Positions 14,532-20,981 of a stretch of 29,616 nucleotides of DNA are shown in pieces (within the stretch, counting starts at the first letter, position 1; each line of letters opens with the position of its first letter). Source of the DNA: an uncultured Christensenella sp. (GTDB taxonomy: Bacteria > Bacillota > Clostridia > Christensenellales > Borkfalkiaceae). The notes under the pieces are model-generated. The model did not search any database. It worked only from the letters and a program-made list of their open reading frames with translations, and was not told where the DNA came from. The translations under genes were made by a program, and so were the position numbers. The stretch spans positions 3,853-33,468 of the forward strand of contig CAJTRW010000021.1 of the NCBI GenBank assembly GCA_910578765.1. Direction: 5' to 3'.

Positions 14532-16538
14532 ATGCAGCTTAAAAATTTAAAATTCGTTTCCGAAAAAAGGGAAAAGGATTTAAACAAACTTAATATTTAT
14601 ACTGTCGAGGAGCTTATAAGGCATTTCCCGCGCGACTATCTGGACATGACGCGCGTAACGCCTGTCAAGGACGCGTATCACAACGACTACATTCTGACGT
14701 CGGCGGAAGTTATTTCCGTGGAAGTAAACCGCAGCGCGCGCAAACCGTACATAAAGGCGCATTGCCGTCAGGACGGTTTTTCGTTTACCGCCATATGGTT
14801 TAACCAGCCGTACGTTGCGCAAAAGCTTTTCAGGGGAGTCTTTCTTTTTTACGGCAGGGTTCAGAACAAGTACGGTATGGGCAGCTCCATGGTCAACCCG
14901 CAGTTCGAAAGCGCGGACAAAAACGCTTATTTAAAGGGTCTGATTCCCGTCTATCCGCTTGCGGGCGCTTTGACGCAGGGCGTCGTCCGCGCGGCTATGC
15001 GGCAAGCCCTTTCCGAAGTCGGCGTAACAAGCTGCATACCGCCGGTTTTGAGGGAAAAATATTCTTTAATTCCGCTTAAAGACGCATACGTAAAAGTTCA
15101 CAGACCGCAGAGCAAAAAGGACTGCCGTCAGGGCGCGGAAAGGATAGCGTTGGAGGAGTATTTCCTGCTTATTTCCGCTTTCAAGGTAATAAAAGGCGGG
15201 CGCGACGACGCGCGCCTTAACGCGTATTCCGTGACGCGCGCCCAGCTTGACGGCTTTGTTTCGCGCTTTCCGTTCGGGTTTACCGCGGGGCAAAAAGCCG
15301 CCGTGGAAGAAATTTTCGCAAATCTTCATTCCCCGCAGAAAATGAACAGGCTTTTGCAGGGCGACGTCGGAAGCGGAAAAACCGCCGTGGCGCTTGCGGG
15401 GATTTTTATGGCGGTGAAATCGGGCTATCAGGCGGCGATGATTGCGCCGACTGAAGTGCTTGCCCGCCAGAACGCCGCCCTTATACAAAAGTATTTTTAC
15501 GATTATAACGTTTGCACGCTGACGGGCTCCACGCCCGCCGCAGAAAAACGCGAAATAAAGAAAAAGCTTGCCTCGGGCGAAATAGATATTGTCTGCGGTA
15601 CGCACGCGGTAATTCAAAACGACGTGCAGTTTAAAAATCTTTCCTTCGTCGTCTGCGACGAACAGCACCGCTTCGGCGTTGCCCAGCGCGCTTCGCTTTC
15701 GGGCAAGGGCGAGGGGTGCGACGCGCTTATTATGTCCGCAACACCCATACCGCGCACGCTTTCGCTTATTTTTTACGGCGATTTGGACGTAACCACAATT
15801 AAGGACAAGCCCGCTTCGCGTCAGGAAATTACCACGGCGATAATTCCGGAGCGCAAGTACGGCGGCATGTTTTCATACGTGGCGCAGCAGGCGGCGCAGG
15901 GTAACCGCACGTACTTCGTCTGTCCCAAAATAGAGGGCGACGACGAGGGGACGGTGATGTCCGTTACCGAACTGTACGAAGAGCTTCAAAATAAAATGCC
16001 GTCCGTGCGTATAGCGCTGTTGCACGGCAAAATGAAAGATAAACAAAAAAACGAAATTATGTCCGCCTTTAAGGAGGGGACGTACGACTGTCTTGTTTCC
16101 ACCACGGTAATCGAAGTGGGCGTTGACGTACCCGACGCTACCACAATGATAATTTACAATGCGGAGAGGTTCGGGCTTTCGCAGTTGCATCAGCTGCGCG
16201 GCAGGGTAGGCAGGGGCGACAAAAAAAGCTATTGCTTTTTACTGTGCGGCACGGACTCGCCCGAGGCGCAGGAGAGGCTTAACGTATTCAAAAACAGTAC
16301 GGACGGCTTCGAGATAGCGGAGTACGATTTAAAGCAACGCGGCAGCGGAGATTTTATGGGTACGCGCCAAAGCGGACGCATTTTAAGCGAATTGAAAAGT
16401 CTTAAATTCCCCGTGCAGACGGTGTTTACGGCAAAAGCTTTATCGGACGAGGCGTTTTCCGGCGCGTTCGACACCAAGCTTTTAAAGCGCATCGCATCGG
16501 AAAAATACGAAAGTTTAAAAGACGTAATATTGAATTAA
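14532..16538 (+). CDS. recG: ATP-dependent DNA helicase RecG
   Basis: A 668-aa helicase that remodels stalled forks and Holliday junctions. The N-terminal wedge/OB domain (residues 1 to about 200) is followed by helicase motifs: Walker A GDVGSGKT at 277-284, DEQH at 376-379, and the RecG-specific VIEVGVDVPDATTMIIYNAE and SQLHQLRGRVGRG. The C-terminal GSGDFMGTRQSG is also typical. Length is close to the family's 670-690. There is no strong ribosome site next to ATG 14532; GGGGAAG further upstream is locked in a hairpin. It ends the block shared with B. subtilis. Confidence 0.97.
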   Translation: MQLKNLKFVSEKREKDLNKLNIYTVEELIRHFPRDYLDMTRVTPVKDAYHNDYILTSAEVISVEVNRSARKPYIKAHCRQDGFSFTAIWFNQPYVAQKLFRGVFLFYGRVQNKYGMGSSMVNPQFESADKNAYLKGLIPVYPLAGALTQGVVRAAMRQALSEVGVTSCIPPVLREKYSLIPLKDAYVKVHRPQSKKDCRQGAERIALEEYFLLISAFKVIKGGRDDARLNAYSVTRAQLDGFVSRFPFGFTAGQKAAVEEIFANLHSPQKMNRLLQGDVGSGKTAVALAGIFMAVKSGYQAAMIAPTEVLARQNAALIQKYFYDYNVCTLTGSTPAAEKREIKKKLASGEIDIVCGTHAVIQNDVQFKNLSFVVCDEQHRFGVAQRASLSGKGEGCDALIMSATPIPRTLSLIFYGDLDVTTIKDKPASRQEITTAIIPERKYGGMFSYVAQQAAQGNRTYFVCPKIEGDDEGTVMSVTELYEELQNKMPSVRIALLHGKMKDKQKNEIMSAFKEGTYDCLVSTTVIEVGVDVPDATTMIIYNAERFGLSQLHQLRGRVGRGDKKSYCFLLCGTDSPEAQERLNVFKNSTDGFEIAEYDLKQRGSGDFMGTRQSGRILSELKSLKFPVQTVFTAKALSDEAFSGAFDTKLLKRIASEKYESLKDVILN

Positions 16539-16551
16539 ATAGCAATGCCGT

Positions 16552-16592
16552 ACCGAGCATCGCGAAGATTCTTCACTGCGTTCAGAATGATA
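16552..16592. repeat. Partial dispersed intergenic repeat (SERSEE type)
   Basis: The stretch contains a version of the widespread bacterial intergenic repeat that reads on the minus strand as CATTCTGAACGCAGTGAAG and translates to HSERSEE. Only one half is recognisable here; a full inverted-repeat version lies at 20699-20775. It has no coding role. Confidence 0.55.
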
Positions 16593-16643
16593 GAAATCAA
16601 AGAAGTCAAGTAATTTTCTTGGTTTTCTTATATAATCAGAGCT

Positions 16644-16846
16644 ATGCAGGGACTTGGTGCGAAAATAAAAAATTTGCGGACGGCGGCGGGCTTTTCTCAA
16701 CCGCAACTTGCTGAAATGACGGGAGTATCGAAAGCGGTAATTTCTTTTCGGAAAACGACGTAAACGAGCCTAAGGCAAGCTATTTAAAAGCGTTGGCTGT
16801 TGCTTTTAACGTTTCATCCGATTATTTGCTGGGTTTGGAAGATTAA
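16644..16846 (+). pseudogene. Frameshifted Xre-family helix-turn-helix regulator
   Basis: From ATG 16644 the frame reads GLGAKIKNLRTAAGFSQPQLAEMTGVSKAVISF-like Xre sequence, then stops at TAA 16761-16763 after 39 codons. Dropping to another frame near 16745-16750 restores SENDVNEPKASYLKALAVAFNVSSDYLLGLED and a stop at 16844-16846. The two halves join as one normal 67-aa HTH_3 protein missing a single nucleotide in the recognition-helix/END turn. It is therefore a broken gene unless the base is a sequencing error. A TATAAT (16631-16636) ends 7 nt before the ATG and no ribosome site is seen. Confidence 0.8.
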
Positions 16847-16897
16847 AGTAAAAAAATTCAGCAAGAAATTTCAAATAAAAAATCGGGTCTAATTTAT

Positions 16898-16926
16898 TTG
16901 ACAATTAAGTAAATATTTGTTAAAAT
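16898..16926 (+). promoter_or_regulatory. rpsL (str operon) promoter
   Basis: TTGACA (16898-16903), 17-bp spacer, TAAAAT (16921-16926): a near-consensus strong promoter. The transcript would begin near 16933, 150 nt before rpsL. Confidence 0.8.
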
Positions 16927-16928
16927 TG

Positions 16929-17038
16929 CCTTTGCGATTATGTTTAATATGGATTATTATGCAAATCGCAAAGGAATTTTTATTCCTTATATATAAATAC
17001 AGCAATCTCCTTTCGCATTTTAAGGGTATGCGGAAAGA
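16929..17038 (+). promoter_or_regulatory. Structured leader of rpsL with alternative hairpins
   Basis: CCTTTGCGATT (16929-16939) pairs perfectly with AATCGCAAAGG (16964-16974). AAGGAAT (16971-16977) pairs perfectly with ATTCCTT (16982-16988). The two stems share 16971-16974. Further on, CTTTCGCAT pairs with ATGCGGAAAG (one bulged G) around 17011-17038. A two-state leader before a ribosomal protein gene suggests autoregulation, but I do not recognise a known r-protein leader family. The first arm begins at about the predicted start site, so part of it may lie in the promoter DNA. Confidence 0.5.
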
Positions 17039-17082
17039 AGTATTCCACAGGATTTAAATCCGAGTAAAACAAGGAGGATAAC

Positions 17083-17454
17083 ATGCCTACAATCAATCAG
17101 CTTATCAGAAACGGCAGGGAGAAATTGGTTTACAAGAGCAAGTCGCCCATTTTGGACAACTGCCCCCAGAAACGCGGCGTATGCCTTTCGGTTACGACGA
17201 CCACGCCCAAAAAACCTAACTCCGCTATACGTAAAATCGCAAGAGTAAGACTGACCAACAAGCAGGAAGGTACCGTTTACATTCCCGGCGAAGGTCACAA
17301 CTTGCAGGAGCACTCGTCCGTGCTTATAAGAGGCGGAAGGGTCAAGGATTTACCCGGCGTCCGTTACCACATTATCCGTGGCGCGTTGGATACCGCAGGC
17401 GTTTCCAAAAGGAAGCAGTCCCGTTCGCTTTACGGCGCAAAACGCCCCAAATAA
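17083..17454 (+). CDS. rpsL: 30S ribosomal protein S12
   Basis: A 123-aa protein of the decoding centre. It contains MPTINQLIRNGREKLVYKSK-like N-terminus, CLSVTTTTPKKPNSAIRKIARVRL, IPGEGHNLQEHSSVLIRGGRVKDLPGVRYHIIRG and SRSLYGAKRPK, all S12 signatures. The lysine in KKPNSA where streptomycin-resistance changes occur is the sensitive wild type. Length equals the E. coli form and is shorter than many Bacillota S12 proteins. AAGGAGG lies 7 nt before the ATG. rpsG normally follows within tens of bases; here 547 bp intervene. Confidence 0.98.
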   Translation: MPTINQLIRNGREKLVYKSKSPILDNCPQKRGVCLSVTTTTPKKPNSAIRKIARVRLTNKQEGTVYIPGEGHNLQEHSSVLIRGGRVKDLPGVRYHIIRGALDTAGVSKRKQSRSLYGAKRPK

Positions 17455-17462
17455 GTTAACAA

Positions 17463-17494
17463 ACGCTTCAAAACAGCGCATTGCGTGTTTTTTT
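17463..17494 (+). terminator. Weak terminator candidate after rpsL
   Basis: ACGC (17463-17466) can pair with GCGT (17483-17486), flanked by A-rich and T-rich sides, and seven T follow (17488-17494). The stem is short and bulged, so termination would be partial at best. If real, rpsG-fusA would need its own promoter; TTGCTT (17550-17555) with a 16-bp spacer to TAAAAT (17572-17577) is a weak candidate. Confidence 0.3.
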
Positions 17495-17582
17495 AGGTTG
17501 CGTAACGAATTGTGCGCGCCAATGAAAATACCCGCGCAACTTGTCTTTTTTGCTTTTTAACTTATTACAATTAAAATTAAAA

Positions 17583-17631
17583 CTCACGGCGCAGATTTTA
17601 CGCGGTAAAAAATGCGCGTGAACAAAGTTTT
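17583..17631 (+). repeat. 49-nt hairpin repeat, copy 1
   Basis: This 49-nt element begins CTCACGGCGCAGATTTTACG and is repeated at 17704-17752 with two substitutions. It folds into one stem: TCAC (17584-17587) with GTGA (17618-17621), GCGCA (17589-17593) with TGCGC (17613-17617), and TTTTAC (17596-17601) with GTAAAA (17605-17610), closing on the loop GCG. Confidence 0.85.
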
Positions 17632-17982
17632 AAAACAAATGAACGCCGAAAATCGCAAGCGCGGATTTATTCCGTGCGTTAAGCGATTTACGACAACAGC
17701 AATCTCACGGCGCAGATTTTACGCAGTAAAAAATGCGCGTGAACATAGTTTTTCCTACTTGTTTCGGAATACTTACCCTTACCGATAAAAGTAGGCAGTA
17801 TTCATTATTAATTTAATGGAGAAGGTTTGCTACCTTACATCGGTGAGGCAAGCAATAGCTTATTTAAGGTAAACCCTTAAAATTCAAAAAATTTAAATTA
17901 TTTGCAACGAAAAACGCACGGCGAAATTTACTTCTGCCGGTAAGCGTTTTTGCGACATTGAAAATTCCGCTTGCGGAATTTT
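17584..17982 (+). ncRNA. Candidate structured RNA: seven consecutive hairpins in the rpsL-rpsG gap
   Basis: No gene or convincing ORF occupies 17455-18001. In order it holds: H1 17584-17621 (repeat copy 1); H2 17650-17689, AAATCGC/GCGATTT outside GCGCGGA/TCCGTGC; H3 17705-17742 (repeat copy 2); H4 17754-17795, 12 of 14 pairs, CCTACTT/AAGTAGG plus CGG/CCG; H5 17824-17875, TACCTTA/TAAGGTA plus GGTT/AACC; H6 17908-17954, CGAAAAACGC/GCGTTTTTGCG with one bulge; H7 17961-17982, AAAATTCCG/CGGAATTTT, just upstream of the rpsG ribosome site. Whether it is a leader of rpsG, a separate RNA or a row of inserted palindromes cannot be told from one sequence. Confidence 0.5.
17704..17752 (+). repeat. 49-nt hairpin repeat, copy 2
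   Basis: 47 of 49 bases match copy 1, 121 bp upstream. One difference (G to A) falls in the hairpin loop (GCG to GCA) and the other lies outside the stem, so all pairs are kept. A degenerate third copy may be present at 17917-17943 (CACGGCG...ATTTAC...CGGTAA). Confidence 0.85.
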
Positions 17983-18001
17983 AGCGAAAAAGGAGGATTT
18001 T

Positions 18002-18472
18002 ATGCCCAGGAGAGGCGGCGTTCCCAAGAGGGACGTATTACCGGACCCCGTGTACGGCAGCAAGGTTGTAACCAAGCTTATCAACCAGATTATGTACGAC
18101 GGCAAAAGGGGTACAGCACAGAACATCGTTTACGATGCTTTCAAAACAATGAGTGAAAAATTGGGTCAGGACCCCATGGAAATCTTCAACCAGGCAATGA
18201 ACAATATTATGCCCGTGCTTGAAGTAAAGGCAAGACGCGTAGGCGGCGCCAACTATCAGGTTCCCATAGAAATCAGACCCGAAAGAAGACAGACGCTTGC
18301 AATCCGCTGGCTTGTTATAGCAACCCGCAAAAGAAGCGAGCGCGAAATGTCCAACAAACTTGCGGCGGAGCTTATGGACGCGTACAACAACGCGGGCGGC
18401 GCCGTAAAGAAGAAGGAAGACACGCACAGAATGGCTGAAGCAAACAAGGCGTTTGCGCACTTCCGTTTTTAA
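18002..18472 (+). CDS. rpsG: 30S ribosomal protein S7
   Basis: A 156-aa protein that binds the 3' domain of 16S rRNA. It starts with PRRGGVPKRDVLPDPVYGSK and contains LINQIMYDGKRGTAQNIVY, VGGANYQVPIEIRPERRQTL and a C-terminal KKKEDTHRMAEANKAFAHFRF, all standard S7. Length is exactly the family's. AAGGAGG is 6 nt before ATG. fusA begins 13 bp downstream, so the pair is transcribed together. S7 represses the str operon in E. coli; whether the structured gap upstream plays that part here is unknown. Confidence 0.98.
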   Translation: MPRRGGVPKRDVLPDPVYGSKVVTKLINQIMYDGKRGTAQNIVYDAFKTMSEKLGQDPMEIFNQAMNNIMPVLEVKARRVGGANYQVPIEIRPERRQTLAIRWLVIATRKRSEREMSNKLAAELMDAYNNAGGAVKKKEDTHRMAEANKAFAHFRF

Positions 18473-18485
18473 GAGGTAAATTATT

Positions 18486-20591
18486 ATGGCAAGAGAATAT
18501 GACTTACTGCATACCAGAAATATAGGTATAATGGCTCATATCGACGCAGGTAAAACAACCACTACCGAGCGTATCCTGTACTATACCGGCATCAACCATA
18601 AAATAGGCGAAACGCACGACGGTTCGGCTACTATGGACTGGATGGTTCAGGAGCAGGAGCGCGGCATTACCATAACGTCCGCGGCTACCACGTGCCATTG
18701 GACAAGAAGCGGCAAAGCCAAAGCGGACGAGTGCAGGATAAACATTATCGACACCCCGGGACACGTTGACTTCACCGTCGAGGTAGAGCGTTCGCTGCGC
18801 GTCCTTGACGGCGCCGTCGCAACCTTCTGCGCGAAGGGCGGCGTAGAACCCCAGTCCGAAACCGTTTGGCGTCAGGCGGACAAGTATGCCGTTCCCCGCA
18901 TTGCGTACGTCAATAAAATGGACATCAACGGCGCTAATTTCGAGCGCGCCGTAAACATGATGCGCGAAAGGCTTAACGCGCACCCTGTTCCCATAGAGCT
19001 TCCCATCGGCAAGGAAGATACATTTAAAGGTATAGTAGACCTTGTCGAAATGAACGCGGAAATTTACGACTCCGAGGACGGCAAACAGTATCATAAAGCG
19101 GAAATCCCCGCCGATATGCTTGCCGCAGCCGAGGAAGGACATATGGCGGTCATGGAAGCGGCGGCAGAGGGCGACGACGAGCTTATGGAAAAGTTCCTCG
19201 AAACCATGGAGCTTACCCCCGACGAAATCCGCAAGGGTCTGCGTAAAGCTACGATAGCTATGAAATGCACGCCCGTGCTTTGCGGTTCTTCCTACAAAAA
19301 CAAGGGCGTTCAGATGCTTTTGGACGCGGTTATAGACTATCTGCCGTCCCCCGTGGACGTTGCGCACGTCAAGGGCGTCAACCCCGATACCGGCGCGGAA
19401 GAAGAAAGAGAAACCTCGGACGAAGCTCCCTTCGCCGGACTTGCGTTCAAAATCGCCACCGACCCGTTTGTCGGCAGACTCGCTTATTTCAGAGCTTATT
19501 CCGGCGTGCTTGAATCGGGTTCGTACTGCTATAACTCGACCAAGGGCAAGAAGGAGAGGGTAGGACGTCTCGTACAGATGCACGCCAACACCCGTACGGA
19601 AATCCCCAAGGTTTATTCGGGCGATATCTGCGCGATAGTCGGACTTAAAGACACCACCACGGGCGACACGCTCTGCGACGAAAAGCATCCTATAGTTTTG
19701 GAACAGATGACTTTCTCCGACCCCGTTATCCAGCTTTCCATCGAACCGAAAACCAAAGCGGGACAGGAAAAGATGACCATGGCGCTTATCAAGCTTGCCG
19801 AGGAAGACCCCACGTTCAAGACTTATACCGACCAGGAAACGGGTCAGACCATTATTGCCGGCATGGGCGAGTTGCACCTCGATATAATCGTCGACAGACT
19901 TTTGAGAGAGTTCAAGGTCGAAGCAAACGTCGGCGCGCCGCAGGTTGCTTACCGCGAAACTATAAGAAAAGCGGTCGACTGCGAGGGTATGTACAAGCGT
20001 CAGTCGGGCGGTAAAGGTCAGTACGGTCACTGTAAGCTTCACCTTATCCCCGGCGAACCCGGTTCCGGCTATTCTTTTGAGGATTTGACCGTCGGCGGCT
20101 CTATTCCCAAGGAATATATACCCGCAATCGACAAGGGTATTCAGGGCGCGGCGAGAAACGGTTTCCTTGCAGGCTATGAAGTTGTGGATTTCAAAATTCA
20201 GGTCTACGACGGAAGCTATCACGAGGTCGACTCCTCGGAAATGGCATTCCAGATTGCAGGCTCTATGGGCTTTAAGGACGGTATGGCAAAGGCAAATCCC
20301 GTTCTGCTTGAACCTATAATGAAGGTTGAAGTTATCACCCCCGACGACTATTTCGGCGATATAATGGGCAACGTTACCGCGCGCCGCGGCACAATCATCT
20401 CCACCGACGACAGAGCGGGCGCAAAGGTCGTCGACGCGGAAGTCCCTCTTTCGGAAATGTTCGGCTACGCAACCGATTTACGTTCCAGAACGCAGGGACG
20501 CGGACAGTTCACCATGCAGTTCGACCACTACGCAGAAGTGCCTAAGTCGGTAGCCGAAAAAGTAATCGGCGAGAGAGCAAAGAAAGGCTGA
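18486..20591 (+). CDS. fusA: Elongation factor G
   Basis: A 701-aa translocase GTPase. G1 AHIDAGKT is at 17-24, switch regions ITITSAATTC and DTPGHVDFT follow, and NKMD is the guanine-specificity motif. Domain IV/V sequences such as GSIPKEYIPAIDKGIQGA, GFKDGMAKANPVLLEPIMKVE and TARRGTI are present. Length fits the family. GAGG lies 9 nt before the ATG. It is odd that the last 53 bp, including the stop codon, are repeated exactly 90 bp downstream. Confidence 0.98.
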   Translation: MAREYDLLHTRNIGIMAHIDAGKTTTTERILYYTGINHKIGETHDGSATMDWMVQEQERGITITSAATTCHWTRSGKAKADECRINIIDTPGHVDFTVEVERSLRVLDGAVATFCAKGGVEPQSETVWRQADKYAVPRIAYVNKMDINGANFERAVNMMRERLNAHPVPIELPIGKEDTFKGIVDLVEMNAEIYDSEDGKQYHKAEIPADMLAAAEEGHMAVMEAAAEGDDELMEKFLETMELTPDEIRKGLRKATIAMKCTPVLCGSSYKNKGVQMLLDAVIDYLPSPVDVAHVKGVNPDTGAEEERETSDEAPFAGLAFKIATDPFVGRLAYFRAYSGVLESGSYCYNSTKGKKERVGRLVQMHANTRTEIPKVYSGDICAIVGLKDTTTGDTLCDEKHPIVLEQMTFSDPVIQLSIEPKTKAGQEKMTMALIKLAEEDPTFKTYTDQETGQTIIAGMGELHLDIIVDRLLREFKVEANVGAPQVAYRETIRKAVDCEGMYKRQSGGKGQYGHCKLHLIPGEPGSGYSFEDLTVGGSIPKEYIPAIDKGIQGAARNGFLAGYEVVDFKIQVYDGSYHEVDSSEMAFQIAGSMGFKDGMAKANPVLLEPIMKVEVITPDDYFGDIMGNVTARRGTIISTDDRAGAKVVDAEVPLSEMFGYATDLRSRTQGRGQFTMQFDHYAEVPKSVAEKVIGERAKKG

Positions 20592-20596
20592 TAAAG
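20544..20596 (+). repeat. 53-bp direct repeat, copy 1 (3' end of fusA)
   Basis: This segment begins AAGTCGGTAGCCGAAAAAGT, encodes the EF-G C-terminus KSVAEKVIGERAKKG and its stop, and continues 5 bp beyond. It is identical to 20634-20686. Confidence 0.95.
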
Positions 20597-20602
20597 CTTT
20601 TG

Positions 20603-20646
20603 CGGCGTTAACCGACTTAACCACAAACGGTGCAAGTCGGTAGCCG
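20603..20646 (+). terminator. Hairpin between fusA and its duplicated tail
   Basis: CGGC (20603-20606) with GCCG (20643-20646), ACCGACTT (20611-20618) with AAGTCGGT (20634-20641), and ACC (20620-20622) with GGT (20629-20631) nest as one strong hairpin. The 3' arm is the start of the second repeat copy. No T-run follows, so it may stabilise the fusA mRNA end rather than terminate. Confidence 0.45.
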
Positions 20647-20686
20647 AAAAAGTAATCGGCGAGAGAGCAAAGAAAGGCTGATAAAG
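20634..20686 (+). repeat. 53-bp direct repeat, copy 2 (fusA tail duplicate)
   Basis: A perfect second copy of the fusA 3' end, offset by exactly 90 bp. It has no start codon or ribosome site and cannot encode a separate protein. The 37-bp spacer shows no clear similarity to fusA, so this is not a simple clean tandem duplication. Confidence 0.95.
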
Positions 20687-20698
20687 TATAAATTTTAT

Positions 20699-20775
20699 GT
20701 CATTTTGAGCCTTGGCGAAAAATCTAAATCTCTGTTTAATTAGTGATAAAATTTTTCACATGCGTTCAAAATGAC
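20699..20775. repeat. Dispersed palindromic repeat (SERSEE type), full copy
   Basis: GTCATTTTGA (20699-20708) and TCAAAATGAC (20766-20775) form perfect 10-bp inverted ends around about 57 bp. The arms resemble the widespread intergenic repeat that encodes SERSEE in one frame. A half copy is at 16552-16592. It may be a miniature mobile element; no target-site duplication was evident. Confidence 0.65.
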
Positions 20776-20839
20776 GTAAGAACAAACAAAACCGCTTTTT
20801 TGCGGTGTTAAAAAAATATAAAAATTCTACGTTTTTTAA

Positions 20840-20868
20840 TTGTCTTTTTATTAAATTTAATATATAAT
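20840..20868 (+). promoter_or_regulatory. tuf promoter
   Basis: TTGTCT (20840-20845), 17-bp spacer, TATAAT (20863-20868). The start site would be near 20875, giving a leader of about 107 nt. tuf is thus likely transcribed on its own as well as from fusA. Confidence 0.75.
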
Positions 20869-20906
20869 ATAGGCAATGTGTAAAAAAACGCATTAATTGC
20901 AGCGAT

Positions 20907-20950
20907 AATGATAGATAGCTGCGACGCCGCTTGCGGCGGAAGTTATCATT
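20907..20950 (+). promoter_or_regulatory. Structured leader of tuf
   Basis: AATGATA (20907-20913) pairs perfectly with TATCATT (20944-20950), enclosing CGCCG (20925-20929) paired with CGGCG (20934-20938) on a CTTG loop. GCAGC and GCTGC offer a competing pairing at about 20899-20922. The ribosome site AAGGAG (20968-20973) lies outside the fold. A regulatory role is inferred. Confidence 0.45.
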
Positions 20951-20981
20951 TAAAATATATAATTTCAAGGAGAAACTTAAA

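Noticed and set aside
17463..17540. tRNA-like fold after rpsL
   Set aside because: No TTCRA-type T-loop, no acceptor stem pairing and no CCA were found here or in other gaps.
17612..17788. ORF of about 58 codons across the hairpin repeats in the rpsL-rpsG gap
   Set aside because: No Shine-Dalgarno; the frame is explained by repeat copies and stems; composition is Arg/Phe-rich and unlike the neighbours.
18504..20222. 572-codon open frame on the minus strand opposite fusA
   Set aside because: A shadow of fusA codon bias in a GC-skewed gene; no ribosome site or known family. The same applies to other long antisense frames opposite fakA, tuf and the desulfurase.
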